Source: Panagrolaimus kolymaensis
Taxonomy: Eukaryota; Nematoda; Chromadorea; Rhabditida; Panagrolaimidae
Reading direction: 5' to 3'
Length of the DNA: 64,000 bases
NCBI GenBank assembly: GCA_028622995.1
Contig: JAJQJQ010000048.1
Location: 1,922,001-1,986,000 of the forward strand
Both the position numbers and the translations under genes were made by a program. Below are positions 22,394 through 34,460 of this stretch, one piece after another. Every line of letters starts with the position of its first letter. The first letter of the stretch is position 1. A model generated the notes under the pieces. The model was not told the origin of the DNA. It worked only from the letters and a program-made list of their open reading frames with translations, and did not search any database.

Positions 22394-23677
22394 ATGGTTT
22401 TCCCAATGAAAGTTTTTTTGGTTTTTATTTGTTTTTTATGGGCTGTTAAAGTTCATGCTCAAATTAGCCAAAAATGTGGTCAAACTCCAATTCCACCGAA
22501 TATTGAATCAAAAATTATTGGAGGTAGCCTTGCTAAACCATATTCATGGCCATGGCAAGTTTTGACATGCATTTTTGTTAATGAAGAAAAAAAATGTACT
22601 CCATGGTGTGGTGCCACGATAATTGGAAGTCATTGGATTATGTCAGCGGGACATTGCTTTGGAAGTACAACAAATCAAACTCAAACACAAAAATTCCGAA
22701 TTATGACAGGTGTTTATAATAAATTCATACGGTAAAAAACAATTTGCAATCTTTTTAGAAAAAACAATAATTAGGAATTTTTTTTATAGGAACGAATCAG
22801 GTGAAGTCATTCATGAAGTCAAAGCTATTTATCAACATCCTCTTTATGCTTCTGATTATGATATCGCTTTGATTGAAGTAAGTTAATTTTTATACAGTAT
22901 AAAGAAAATATAAACGACGGCTACTAATATTTTGCTTCAAATCTATCAAAAATCTTTTTTTAAAAATAAATAACCAATTTTTAGCTTACTGATTCCATCA
23001 AATATGATAATCATACTCAACCTATTTGCCTTCCAACTCAAGACTCTTCCACCATTATAGAGCCAAATACAGCATGGGCAACAGGATGGGGAGTTAAAAA
23101 CTTTTCCACAAGTATGGACAGTCGACCACTTCGCCAGGTCAATGTTCCATTTGTAAATTTTAATAAATGTGAAAAAGAATATGAAATAGCAAACCTTACA
23201 ATTGTAGAAAAAGTTATGATTTGCGCTGGTAGAACCGGAAAAGACACGTGTCAAGGAGATTCAGGTGGACCTTTGGTAGTTAAAAATAAAAACAACGCAG
23301 CTTGGTTCCAATATGGCATAACTTCATTCGGATATGAATGTGCGTTCGAAGGTTATCCTGGAACACACGTGGGCACGGGGTGCGATTGGGTGCGATTATC
23401 GCACCCTGCTTCGTGCTCCGTGCCTCAAAATTTCAAAAATCTAATAGAAAAAAAATTTCGATGTGGTAAGAATGAAATTTTCCTAAATTATTTTTTTTTT
23501 AAATCAACACGGTGGACCCTTTGGTATTGCTTGCTTCGTGCCCGAAAAATTTTTTTGTCGCACCCACCTGCCCACGTGTGTCCTGGAATTTATTCTCGTG
23601 TTTCATCATTTTGTGATTTCATCAAGAAAACAACTAAAGGAGCTGTAAAATGCCAAAATCCTGACACATATTTTTAA
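22394..23677 (+). CDS. Secreted S1 protease, copy 2, with in-frame MITE
   Basis: Exons 22394-22731, 22790-22877 and 22985-23677 encode 372 aa, against about 297 for a normal copy. It has a signal peptide, a KCGQTPIPPNI light chain and the K|IIGG activation site. His lies in SAGHC, Asp in YDIALIE and Ser in DTCQGDSGGP. Asp at position 189 predicts true trypsin specificity. A 217-bp TIR element (23364-23580) plus its 8-bp target duplication adds exactly 75 codons with no stop between GYPG and PGIYSRV, just after the catalytic Ser block and in the loop leading to the S1 pocket. The protein could therefore be translated through, or the insert could be removed by unseen splicing (a GTAAGAATG donor lies at about 23466). 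The inserted loop would probably harm activity. Confidence 0.85.
23364..23580. mobile_element. TIR element (MITE) inside a protease exon
   Basis: This 217-bp element starts CACACGTGGGCA and ends with the exact complement TGCCCACGTGTG. It is flanked by the 8-bp direct repeat TCCTGGAA (23356-23363 and 23581-23588). The terminal third at each end is GC-rich (GGGGTGCGA ... TCGCACCC) and the middle is AT-rich. There is no transposase. The 8-bp duplication points to the hAT group, though position 2 of the target is C rather than the usual T. Homologous proteases in the window run straight from GYPG to the next residue, so the empty site is known. Confidence 0.92.
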
Positions 23678-24096
23678 ATTTTTTAAAACTTGAAATATAT
23701 TTTTGCTTTCGCTCTTTTTATAATTTTAATTTTTAAAGAAATTAGAGTAAAGTCAATAAAATATCGTAAAATAAATCAATAGATTTGTTTTTTTGCAAAC
23801 TTTATGGACATATCAAAAGTTTATTATTGTGTATAAAATTTTTGTTGGTTTACCTTGGTTTGCTCAAAGAATGTCAGAAAAAAATGAAAAACACCAAAAT
23901 CAAAAAATAATTTGAGTTTATTATTGACTTGTTATGCCACAATTTTTTTAACACATTTTCCCTTAAGTTATTTTTCGTGACCTTGCGCGCGCCGTCACAA
24001 CTGCCACAGAGAAAAAAAAAATGGTAAACAAAAAACTGCTGTCTTTTTTTTTGCCATAATTATTTTTTATTTCTTTCAAGCAGAAAAGAAAGAAAA
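23678..24096. other. Intergenic, promoter of the F-box-like pseudogene
   Basis: 3' flank of protease copy 2 and 5' flank of the next gene, with a GC patch at about 23983-24008 (ccttgcgcgcgccgtcacaac). No gene is seen. Confidence 0.4.
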
Positions 24097-26477
24097 ATGT
24101 GTCCAAAAAGTAAAAAATTTGGTAATTCTGAATATTCTAAAGTAATTAGTGATTTTAAAGATAAATTGAAGAAAGTTGAAAAGGTTGAAGAAAAGTCTGA
24201 AATTTATTCAGAATTTTGTCAAAATTATTTACTTCCAAAATCGTTTTGGGCCAAAAGAATAAATGATGAAGAAGAAAAAATTTATAAAGATAAAAACTAT
24301 GCTGTCAAATTATTTAAAGAAAGATATTCTCATTTTTGTTATGAAGACAGCCTAAACAGAGATTTTGTTCAATTTATATATATAAATGTAAGTTTTTAAT
24401 AAAGCATTAAGCAAGTTTTGAAGAAAGAAAAAAAAAGATAAAATTGTTTATTTTAGGGTTTTCGTCCAAAGCTGTTAAAAGATTCACGTATTCATCCCAA
24501 CGGTGAAGATAGTGATCAGAGTCCGGCGAGACCAAGTTTTTTTTTCAACCAAGACCAAGACCAAGACTCTCGATATCATATTTTTTAAATCGAGACCAAG
24601 ACCAAGATTCTAGTACTAAAATTTTTTTCACCAAGACCAAGACTCGAGACAAATTTTTTTGTTAAAAATAAAAATTTGACCAAAAGGTTAGGTCAAATCG
24701 TCTTTTTTAGCTATTTTTTAGGCCTTTAGCTTTATTTTCCATCGATTAAATACTAAGATATTCGAAAAATGACTTAAAAAATTTATTAATATTCGACAAA
24801 AATTTGTCGAGACCAAGACCAAGACTCTCGATATCATTTTTTTTTTCACCAAGACCAAGACCGAAGGTCTTGGTCTTGGTGAAAATGACCAATATTTCGA
24901 GACCAAGACTCTTGGTCTCGCCGGACCCTGATAGTGATCTGCTTTCAGTTGATCATCCTTTAATGATAAAAAGCCTTCAAATTTTAAGCTATCCTCATTC
25001 AAAATTAAGATATTATTTATTGTGGCAAGATGAAAATTCTGGTTAGTCCTCCATTGCATTGAAAATAAAGTTTAAAGTAAATTTTTATTTATAGCTAAAC
25101 CGATTTCTAAAAATATTTTTTGTCAAGTCGAAGAAATGGAAAAGCTATATTGGAAAATCAAAAAATCAGAAAATAATTTGGAAGAATGGTAGGAATGTTT
25201 AAAAGAAGCAAATGACCATGAATTTGTTAAACAAAATGTTGAACAGCGAATTGGGCAAAATTTGAATAACAAAAAACTATGGAAATTATATATTTCTTAC
25301 CTTCGAGAAATAGACTTCAAAGAAATGTTACGAGTTTATTCAAAATATTGTAGATTCTTTTTGGATGATTTTGAAATGAAAAAAGAATATAAAAATGCAA
25401 TGGAAAAATATGGCCCAGTTTATGTTTCATGGAAAAATCCCTTTGAATTTGAAAATGCTATCGAAATTGTATCACCTCAAGTGGAATGGTTGTTGCCTTT
25501 AGGATGGAAAATTTACCTTTGTATTGGCGTGGGCGGAGTAAGAAAAAAATATCCTTATTGTGAATTTTAAAACATTTAAAAAACAACAATGGACTTTTCC
25601 AACTCCATTAATTCGATGTATGATAGATATTGCTAGACCACTAATTATATCAAAATTGCAACAAACATGCAAATTTTTGTTTTTCAAAAAACCAAAGCTT
25701 TGTTGTCATAAATTTTTGTACACAGATAATGTTGCCGATAACAAAATTGGATATTGAGAACAAGCGTTACGAATTACCCGCCAATCTACAGAAACAGCTT
25801 TGAAGCCATATGAAAACAAAAAATTGGCCCTTTCAATGTCATTGGATTTAACCTATGATAATCCACCAAATCCACTTCCTTTTACATTTTTATCCGAATG
25901 TATTCAAAAATATTTTTATGAATGTGATGTAAAATATTTAAATATTCGGGATCAAAATATTTTTGAAGAAGAGCTTCGTTTTTTGATTGGTCGAGGAAAT
26001 GTGGAATCATTTTGCCTTTTTTCTACGCGGGTCGTCACTAAAAATGGAAAAAAAATAGTTTTAGAAGATGTATTAAAATTTTTGCCAAAAATTCGACAAT
26101 TTTTGTAAGTTTATCAGTTTTATTAATTATTTTTAATGAATTTTAAGATATTCTAATCCTGATACTTTATCAACTACAAATCAACTTTCAAAAATAAACT
26201 ATAAAAATCAATTACTTCGTTTTTATATTAGCGAAATTAATAACGAAATTAATACTAATGATTTTTGCGATTTTGTGAAGGTTTGTCAAAACTTTTTCAT
26301 TTATTAAAAATCTTTTTTTTTTAGGAGAATGCTGCCCCATACTCAGAATTTACTGTAAAGTTTCAAGATGGTGTCGATGTTACATGGAACCAAAAACTCA
26401 AAGGTGCTGTAAAAAAATTGGGAAGCTATTGGAAGCCATATGCTTTAAAACCACGCTTTTCCATTTTTCCTCATTGA
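24097..26477 (+). pseudogene. Helical-repeat plus F-box-like gene, decayed
   Basis: Full-length paralogue of 16607-18880 with the same exon plan (24097-24387, 24457-25041, 25095 onward, then C-terminal exons from about 26147 and 26324). It carries several lesions. A 414-bp MITE (24517-24930) lies in exon 2. TAG lies at about 25190 in EEW*ECL, where the relative reads EEWLKCL. The frame is lost between about 25470 and 25580. TGA lies at about 25756 (NKIGY*EQALR). The terminal module ENAAPYSEFTVKFQDG...FPH is intact. Intact exons between lesions are close to the paralogue (MLRVYSKYCRFFLDDFEMKK), so decay is recent. Confidence 0.85.
24517..24930. mobile_element. hAT-like MITE with GACCAAGA-rich body, in an exon
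   Basis: The 414-bp element begins CAGAGTCCGGCGAGACCA and ends with the complement of CAGGGTCCGGCGAGACCA (one mismatch). It is flanked by the 8-bp duplication ATAGTGAT (24509-24516 and 24931-24938), which fits nTnnnnAn. The body consists of repeated CGAGACCAAGACCAAGACTC units, in one orientation at the left and inverted near the right end. Removing the element and one target copy restores the F-box-like exon in frame (EDS|DLLSVDHPL), so the insertion site is exact. Confidence 0.93.
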
Positions 26478-26599
26478 AAAAGCGCTATAATTTTTACGAA
26501 AAATAATATTTCCCCATGAAATTTTTGTAAATTGCCAATTTTTTATTCCAATGATTTTCTGTTATTTTTTTCCATTTTATTTTGAAAAAACGTAATTAG

Positions 26600-29500
26600 T
26601 TATGCCAAATTTTTATGAAAAGCTTTTAAATAAAATCGAGCGCCCTTATGACCATCTTCAGGTTCAGTATATATAAATGTGACATTTGTTGAAACATACT
26701 CCACTTTTTGGTTGACTCCAGTTAGCCTACAAAAATAAAAAGAAATTTAAGAGATATTGTAAATAAATATTTAAGAAAATTTACATTTTTGTGTTTCCTA
26801 AAGTGTCATTGAATCCTAAAGTTCCATATTCTGAAATATCATAATCGCGTACGGTAAGTTGAACAGTAATATTTTGAATAATATATACAAGAGGAATATT
26901 GTAAATGATATTAGGCTCGAAACTATATAAACTTCCATAAAATGGTGTTTCGAGAATTGATAAACAAGGTGATGAAATATAAATACTTCTATATTTGATA
27001 TCAGGATTATTATTAGGTCCATATACAATACTATCAATTACTATACTGGTATTCGCCGGTATGATGATTGTATAATACATTGAAGTTAAAGCTAATGATT
27101 GCCATTGTGAAGCATTCGTTTCGCTAAAATATTTATAGTCCTTTCAGTTTTTTTGGAAGTTAGAAATCGAAGCTTTTTGTGATATACATATAACTTACTT
27201 AAAATCTAGAAGCTTTGTTAAATTATTTATACCGTTGAAAATTTCAACTTGATTTCTTTTTGAAGTGGTCCATACAGAGTTGATAACCATAAAATATGCT
27301 GTATTTACAATTATCATTTTACATGGGCCATAAGCATTTGAAATCATAGAAAAACTAAAAAACTTAAGCAATAAACGAAGAAAAAAAGAAGTATAAACTA
27401 AAAATTAAAATAAGTATTGCATCCCACTAAATTTAAGCTCAAGATTAAAATGACTGATAAAATTTTTAAAAAAGAAAGGTAAACCTTTTTCAATCGAACC
27501 ATAAATTTGTCCCCTAAAAATGTTACCGAGCTATGTTAGATGTTTGATCATAAAAAACATATGCATAAAATACAGTTTCAGAATAAAAACAATTCTCGGT
27601 GGAAGCTTAAAGCGTTAATAAAATATCAAAAATAATCTTTATATTAAAATTTTACCTTTTTTAGCACTAACTAAGATAGAATCTTGATTTTTATGATTAT
27701 CAACAAGAATAAGCATAACAAACGATGTTAAATTTAATGAAGTAATGCTACAAAAAAATTTAAATAAAAAGCTTAAACGTTAAAAAGATACTCATATGAA
27801 AGTGGATGAGTTAAATTGATATCACTAAATAATTGAAAATATCCTAAAATAGCTACAGAAATATCTTGTGAATAACTGAGTTGTAGAGTATCTCCATTTA
27901 TTTTTAATTCATTCGAAATCTCAATTGGCAGAATCATATTAGTATCAAAGGATATATACGAATTCAATGATAGCATCGGAGTATTTTGTGTTAAAATGAT
28001 TTTGGGCAAAACTTTAAATTCTGAAAAAGCGTATCCACAAATTTTATTCAAGTAATAAGAAGTTAATAAAAAGAAAATGCTATTTTTCTATATAAGAGAA
28101 TAAACCACCCACATTCAAATTTAGCACTAAAGGATGAAGCTTTTCCTTTCGTTTTTTAGTATTCTTATTGGGAGGTAAAAAAGTAGTTAGCAAAAAATAT
28201 TATCAAGTGTCCCGCTAAAGTTGAAAAAGATGGAATCAAAGGACGAATCGAAAAAAAGAAGCAAAAAGCCATGGCCTTGGCTGCCAATTTTTTGACCCAT
28301 TTTTTATGAAATTTTTTAAACAATTGGCTGTACAGATCCTGTAATCTCTAAAATAACCATCAAGAAGAGGTTGAGCGAAGAGAATACCGCTGAATGAAAT
28401 AATAATAAATAATTTTTATTTTATTAAAACCTACGGTCATGTGCTTTAAACCACATAGTAAAAATAACACATTCTAAAGCATTACTAGATAAGAATTCAA
28501 ATGTTGTATTGGAATATGGATGAATGAGTCCATAAGCGATTAACAAGCAAGCTAAAATTTTGACATTATTTAATTTGTGATAATATATAAACTACTTTTA
28601 TTTAAAGGAGAGCATAAATCTATTAATGTTTGATTATTAGATATCAATCTAAAAATTGAATTTCTCGGAGTTCCACTTTGAATATTGAAGCTTGCTACTA
28701 TGTATTTTTCCGGACAATTTCCATCTATAACAATCTAAACATTTATTTAAATTTATTAAAGTAAATTAGAGACTTCACTTCTCTTTTTTTTGCAACGGGG
28801 TTTGACTGGGGTAATGACTATTCACTGAAATCTAAATTTTTATTGCTTCCTCGTCATGAGGAAACATCATTCTTCCCAGTCCAGGACAAAAATTAAAAAA
28901 CATCCCCGCATCCGATGCATTTTTTACCAGACTCATCGCTTCCTCGATTTAAAATATTTCCCCAAAAATTTTATTCCCATAATTTCTCAAGTAAAAATAT
29001 TTTTTTTGCACAATTCCCTGTCCCTTAATTTTTTAGGAGATTCATCCCAACCATTAGGCTACACAGTAAAACAAAATACTTGAAAGAGTAAATTGACTTT
29101 TTTCCAGAAAAATAAAAAGTTCTTTGGCCCTTTAAAGAATTACCGTAAAAATACATTTCATATTAGCGCAATAAAAATTTGTATAATCATCACTAGAAAT
29201 ATTAACTGTGTTTAATATTGTATAATCATATTCATCTTCACACGGTACAGTAATAATAAGATTGTTACACTCGCATTCTAAAAAGTTACTATTATTTAAT
29301 GGCAATACTTTTGCTTTTTTTTTAAATTCCTTTGTTCTTTCTTTTTTTCTTTTCTAATTTAAAAAAAAATATATATATAATTAATTTAAAGCTTGCCATA
29401 AAGAGTAAAATCTATTGAAAATCCTTCTGTTGTTATACTTCCATCACTTTGAAATTGCCAATTAAGAATTTTAGTTGTTCCATTTTCATACGGTCCTATG

Positions 29501-30768
29501 GCGCTTATATGATCTGTGTTAAATGTAAAAATAGTTTTATGATCTACATCATTATCTAATGTAATTGTTATAATATCGGCAAATATTTCTATTCCTTGTA
29601 TTGGTGAATTGTAAGAAATAAACAGTTGTTGATTAGGCAAAATAGTTATGGATAAATCGCACAAAGCATTATTTGGATAAAATGATTTAAACCATGTAAG
29701 TGATCCACCTTTTTCAATATTGGTACATTCACCATCGATTCGAATGGGATTCTTTTTAACTATACTTATAAATGCACCTATGATCGTCTTGGGCTGTGGG
29801 TTGATTTGAAAAATTACTGTAATATTGTGGTCAACGTTGTAATAAGGTTGATTAATTTGCGTGTAAATGCTGAAAAAAAAAAGAATATAATTTTATCCGA
29901 AGCAAATTTAATCAAGGAAAAACATGAATATCTATAACATTCACAATTTAATTTTACTTACTCAGTTATAATGTAGTCGGTGCTATTTTTAACAATTAAT
30001 AGGGTGTTGTTAGTAAGATCGACTAAAGATGTAAATTTAAAACCATAATTTTTTGGAGCAATAAAATTCCATGAACAATTAATATTTGTAAGATTATCAA
30101 GTGGAGAATAAACATAAATAATTTCAGTTTCATCAGCAATAAATAAAGGTTGAGCAATTTTCACCAAATTACAACTATTTTTGTTGTATTTTTCATATGT
30201 TAAATAACCTTGAAAAGCGAAATAATCGTATGCAAATTTGATATCTAAAGTAAAAATAAAAGAAGGGCTGTTTGTATTATAATAAACTGGGTTTGACCAC
30301 ATAAATGGTAATGAAATCCTGTAATATTTTTTTTACAGAAATTATAAATTAAAATTTTATTACCCACCTTTTTGAATTATCAATCACCAGACCATAATCT
30401 TCAAGATTACCATTTGTTAAGATGATGCTTAGTGACATAAAATCCTAAACTTCTATTTTTAATGTTTTAAACATTATTATGATCATAACTCTTTTTTTTT
30501 TGATTCACTTTATTTATCAAAGCCTATGAGCAACATATACAAAATAAATTGGTATCGACATACTTACTTCTTTTGTAAAGTTTCCAAAAATATTAAAAGT
30601 GCAATTTTGCATCACTTCGTCAGTCATGGAGTTTGGGAATTCAGGTGATTCAATAAAAACAATTTCATTTTCATTTAATATAATATCTTTTGGAGAATCA
30701 CAAATTACTTTTTTGCTTTTGCAAACAGCAAACTTTAAGCACAAAAATAAAAGAAGGAAAATTTTCAT
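26600..30768 (-). CDS. Secreted multi-CUB-like domain protein, paralogue
   Basis: Thirteen exons join in phase to 839 aa: 30568-30768, 30368-30444, 29962-30318, 29397-29869, 29144-29277, 28596-28734, 28435-28551, 27792-28020, 27656-27747, 27527-27605, 27199-27354, 26785-27123 and 26600-26726. It has a signal peptide (KIFLLLFLCLKFAVC) and then KVICDSPKDIILNENE, as in the other copies. CUB-like landmarks are IESPEFPNS...NCTFNIFG, FYPNNALCDLSI, LNWQFQSDGSITTEGF, QVEIFNGINN, and EPEDGHKGARFYLKAFH near the C-terminus. Exon 4 appears to use a GC donor (ATG|GCAAGC). The fifth intron (28735-29143) is unusually long and holds a GC-richer insert (about 28795-29060) absent from the paralogues. It is separated from the other two copies by the F-box and protease genes, so the cluster has been split. 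Role as for the other copy. Confidence 0.75.
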
Positions 30769-31211
30769 CGTTAATTATTTTTGCAAATAATAAAAATGAA
30801 AAATTGTTAGCAAAATTCTTTTAAATATTATTTATATGCTTGCAACAAAAACATAAAGGCGCTTATTAGGCTTTAATTTAAATACAGTGATAATGCACGT
30901 ACAAGAGAAAAAAATAAACTTAAAACGCATAATTAACACAAAAAAGTCTTAACTGAGACATTTATTCTCATAAGCTTATTTGGAAATAAGGCTTGCTTTT
31001 CTAAGAAGAAACATACATGGGCAAAGGGTGTGTTTGGGTGTGTTTTGACACATACGGATATACCTTGTATCTTTGAAGTTTTGACTGACGTATGGTAAAA
31101 ATTGAAGAAAAATTATATTTTTTTTTTCATTGATTTTGGGAAAAAGGGTCGCCTAATTTGGAAAAAAATTTGTCGAATCGTATGAAAAAAATCTTAACAC
31201 ACCCCCTTGCC
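30769..31211. other. Intergenic, contains a TIR-like segment
   Basis: Promoter of the multi-CUB gene on the right of its ATG (ACATAAAGGCG near 30853 resembles the block upstream of paralogues), then the TIR-like repeat at 31024-31213. Confidence 0.45.
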
Positions 31212-31213
31212 TC
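31024..31213. repeat. Decayed TIR-like element
   Basis: The left end GGGCAAAGGGTGTGTTT is inverted at the right end (complement of AGGCAAGGGGGTGTGTT), and an inner CATACG motif is also inverted. No matching target duplication was found. The stop codon of protease copy 3 lies at the right edge, so the insertion may have reshaped that C-terminus. Confidence 0.45.
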
Positions 31214-32537
31214 AATTTTTGATGAAACAGAAATTATTTATATTGAAGCTACTACAAGTGATAACCTTTTGACATTTAACCTCTCCATTTGTGATTAATT
31301 CGACATATCCACAAAATGTTGAAACACGGGTATAAATTCCAGGTTGATCTTTAAGAGCACATCCATTACCCCATGAAGTGATGCCATATTGAAACCAAGC
31401 GGAACCATTTTTATTTTTAACAACCAAAGGTCCACCTGAATCTCCTTGACACGTGTATTTTGTAACTCGACCAGCGCAAATCATAACATTTTCAACAACT
31501 TCCAAATGGTCTGGTTCATAATCTTTTTCACATTTTTTAAAATTCATAAATGGAACATTAACTTGGCGAAGTAATCGACTAAGGTGGAATGGATCGGAAT
31601 TATTTTTAACTCCCCATCCTGTTGCCCATGCAGTGTTTGGCTCAGCTATAGTTGAAGAATCTTGAGATGGAAGGCAAATTGGTTGAGTGTGATCATCAAA
31701 TTTAATAGGATCAGTAAGCTGAAAGAAAGTTTAATTCTTTTTAACATATAAAGGTTAAATAATTAAAATAGTCGTCTTACTTCAAATAAAGCAATATCAT
31801 AAATAGGTACTGTTTTATCGACAAAAAGTGGATGAAGATGAATACTTTTGATTTTATGTATGACTTCGCCTGATTCATTTCTATAATAAAAAATAGTTAG
31901 TCATAATTAAAAAGAGAAACAACAAAAAAGTTTTAAAGCTACTCGAAAATTGGTTTGCATGGAATTCCATGCTTTTTGAATCTTATGTTACAAAAAAGTA
32001 AACAAATTTTAATTATTTTTTCGTTTTTGCAACAAAAAAAAAAGAAAATTCGTTCCTTTGCAATTCTATTCAATAATATTAAAGAAAATAACTAAAAATT
32101 AAATGTCGACTAAAATACAAGCGTTAATTAAAGTTAAAATTTAGTTTCTTAAATTTCTTATTTTATCTAATAAAATTTAAATAAACTAGTTTTTTTTACC
32201 GTTTCCCTTCATCATAGACTCCAGTTATAATACGCATATTTCGGGTGTGATTCAAACGACCTTCAGCACAATGTCCAGCAGTCACAATCCAATTATTCCC
32301 AATAATGGCTCCACCACAATCGATATCACATCGTTTACTCGCTCCAAATATTCCATATTCACACAATCCGATTTGCCATGGCCATGAATATGGTTTTGCT
32401 AGGCGCCCACCAATAATTTTTGATTCGATATTTGGTGGAATTTGAGTTTGACCACATTTTTGGTTAACTTGAGCATGAACAACTACGGTAACCAAGAAGC
32501 AAATAAAAATCGAAAGAAGAACTTTTAAGGAAACCAT
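31212..32537 (-). CDS. Secreted S1 protease, copy 3, altered C-terminus
   Basis: Exons 32200-32537, 31781-31880 and 31212-31718 give 314 aa. It has a signal peptide, KCGQTQIPPNI light chain and K|IIGG activation site. The triad is intact: TAGHC, IYDIALFE and GDSGGP. Position 189 is Tyr (KYTCQGDSGGP), which is unusual: a bulky residue at the pocket base should block Arg/Lys and perhaps restrict binding altogether. The C-terminus diverges after VKCQ: siblings end in NPDTYF or similar, but here a different tail (KVITCSSFNINNFCFIKN) runs to a stop at the edge of the repeat at 31024-31213. Probably secreted; it may have a new specificity or be inactive. Confidence 0.88.
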
Positions 32538-33327
32538 AATTGCTCAATATTACTTTTTTGAGCCAAATGGATGAATGCTTTTTGCTTAAAAATTATTTTA
32601 TATTTATAATCGAACTTGTAAACTAACGAAACCAATTATTGCTAGCTTAATTGCAATTAACAAATGTTTGTTTCTAGCAGAAAAAAAAAGTGTCCCAAAA
32701 ATCAATTGAAAAATTTTTAATTGTATTAAAATATATTAAAATATATTTCAATGGTATTCATTGCTTTTCACTGTTCCAAACTCAATGACAAAGGCTTCCT
32801 TTTTGTTAAATAAAACATTAATTAAATTTAATTCAAAATATTAAAAATACAAATAAAAAAGTCTCGGAATGATTCATTGTTAATTTTATTCTTCTTATTT
32901 GATTGGCAGAGACAAAAGAGAAAATTGTTATGGCTTGAAGCAGTCCGTTTTTTTGTTCACAATCAAAGAAGAAGAAAAAATTTTATAGATTTATAAAACA
33001 AAAAATTGAATGATTTTTGGCAAGCAAAAAATTTTATTAAATTTTTAACAAAAATTTAAAGAAACTTTTAACAATTTTAATATACATTGATTGTGAAGGG
33101 TTTTTCATTTGCTGGCATCTATTCTTGTAACATCCTTTCGACGGCTCCTTCAAAATGAGCAGTCGCTTATGTTTCCGAGAGTCATTGTTAAGATTAATTA
33201 ATCAGTAAATTTTTTTTTGCGATATGGTTTATTTATTTTCCATTTACTTCACACATATAGCATGAAAAAGGGAAATAGAAAAAGTTGTTAAATAATACAA
33301 AAAAAATGAATTTTTTTTCCATCAATT
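32538..33327. other. Intergenic, promoter of protease copy 3
   Basis: Holds the promoter block at 32594-32660 and the candidate distal element at 32930-32950 (GCTTGAAGCAGTCCG). The rest is AT-rich 3' flank of copy 4. Confidence 0.5.
32594..32660 (-). promoter_or_regulatory. Conserved promoter block of protease copy 3
   Basis: Read on the plus strand, ATTTTATATTTATAAT (a TATA-like element about 60 bp upstream of the ATG) is followed by CCAATTATTGCTAGCTTAAT and TGCAATTA. Copies 4 and 5 carry nearly the same pair of blocks at the same distance. Conservation in non-coding DNA beside recently duplicated genes supports a core promoter, but shared ancestry alone could also explain it. Confidence 0.55.
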
Positions 33328-34460
33328 TCAAGCATATGTATCAGGATTTTGGCATTTTACAGCTCCATTTGTGGTAGTTTCAAAGAAATCACAAAATGAA
33401 GAAACTCGAGAATAAATTCCAGGTTCATTCTTGACAGCACAACCTTCACCAAATGATGTAATTCCATATTGAAACCAAGCATCACCATTTTTAACAACTA
33501 AAGGTCCGCCTGAATCTCCTGAACATGAATCTTTTCCAACCCGACCAGCACAAACCATAACTTCTTTATTTAATCCGCCTTGATATTCTTTATCACATTT
33601 TTCGAAATTTACAAATGGAACATTGACTTGTCGAAGCATACGACTTAGGTAAGGGGCGGATGTGTTTTTAACACCCCATCCTGTTGTCCATGCTGTATTT
33701 GGTTCCATGGCGGTTGTTGAGTCTTGAGATGGAAGGCAAATAGGTTGAGTGTGGTCATCATATTTGATGGATTCGGTAAGCTAAAAGGGGATTAAAATTA
33801 TTTTTATATTTTCAACTTAATCGCCTTAAAATAAAAATTTATTTAATGATTTGGCTTATTTTAGCTAATCATCAAGATTTCAGAGATCGAGACAACTTAA
33901 AAATTGCTTGGAGAATCCTATTTGTTTTTTCAAAATAAAATCCTTAAAATTAATTTACTTCAAGCAAAGCAACATCGTAGACAACTGTAGTATGATTCCA
34001 AAGAGGATGTTGATAAACAGCTTTGATTTCATGAACAACTTCGCCTGGTTCATTTCTAGAAGAAAAAAAGTCAAACTTTGTTAATTAAGTATAAAATATT
34101 TAAAGAAAATTTTTTTTACCGTTTTGCTTCATCAAAAACTCCAGTCATAATTCGAATTTTTTGTGGTTGATCCAATAAACCTTCAACACAATGTGCAGCA
34201 ATCATAATCCAATTATTTCCAATAATGCTTCCGCCACAATCAAATTGACATTTTTTTCCATGGAAAAAAGCACAATAGGCGATTTGCCAAGGCCAAGAAT
34301 AAGGTTTAGCAAGGCGACCACCCACAATTTTTGCTTGAATATTTGGTGGAATTGGAGTTTGACCACATTGTTGTTGTCTTCGAACATAACCTTCTACAGC
34401 AGCCAAGAAACATATGAAAAGCAACAAAACTTTCATGGAGCAAACCATTATTGTTCCCAA
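33328..34460 (-). CDS. Secreted trypsin (S1 protease), copy 4
   Basis: Exons 34120-34460, 33959-34055 and 33328-33780 give 296 aa (292 from the ATG at 34448, which leaves a better signal peptide, MKVLLLFICFLAAVEG). The light chain contains YVRRQQQCGQTPIPPNI, with extra Arg residues, and the K|IVGG activation site. His lies in AAHC, Asp in VYDVALLE and Ser in KDSCSGDSGGP. Asp189 predicts trypsin specificity. It is a near twin of copy 5, including the upstream region, so this pair arose by recent duplication. It is probably a digestive enzyme. Confidence 0.93.

Noticed and set aside
20499..23677. Operon of proteases 1 and 2
   Set aside because: The 720-bp gap with its own upstream element and polyadenylation-like signal is too long for a typical nematode operon.
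28795..29060. Transposon in the long intron of the right multi-CUB gene
   Set aside because: The segment is GC-richer and absent from paralogues, but I found neither inverted termini nor a flanking duplication.
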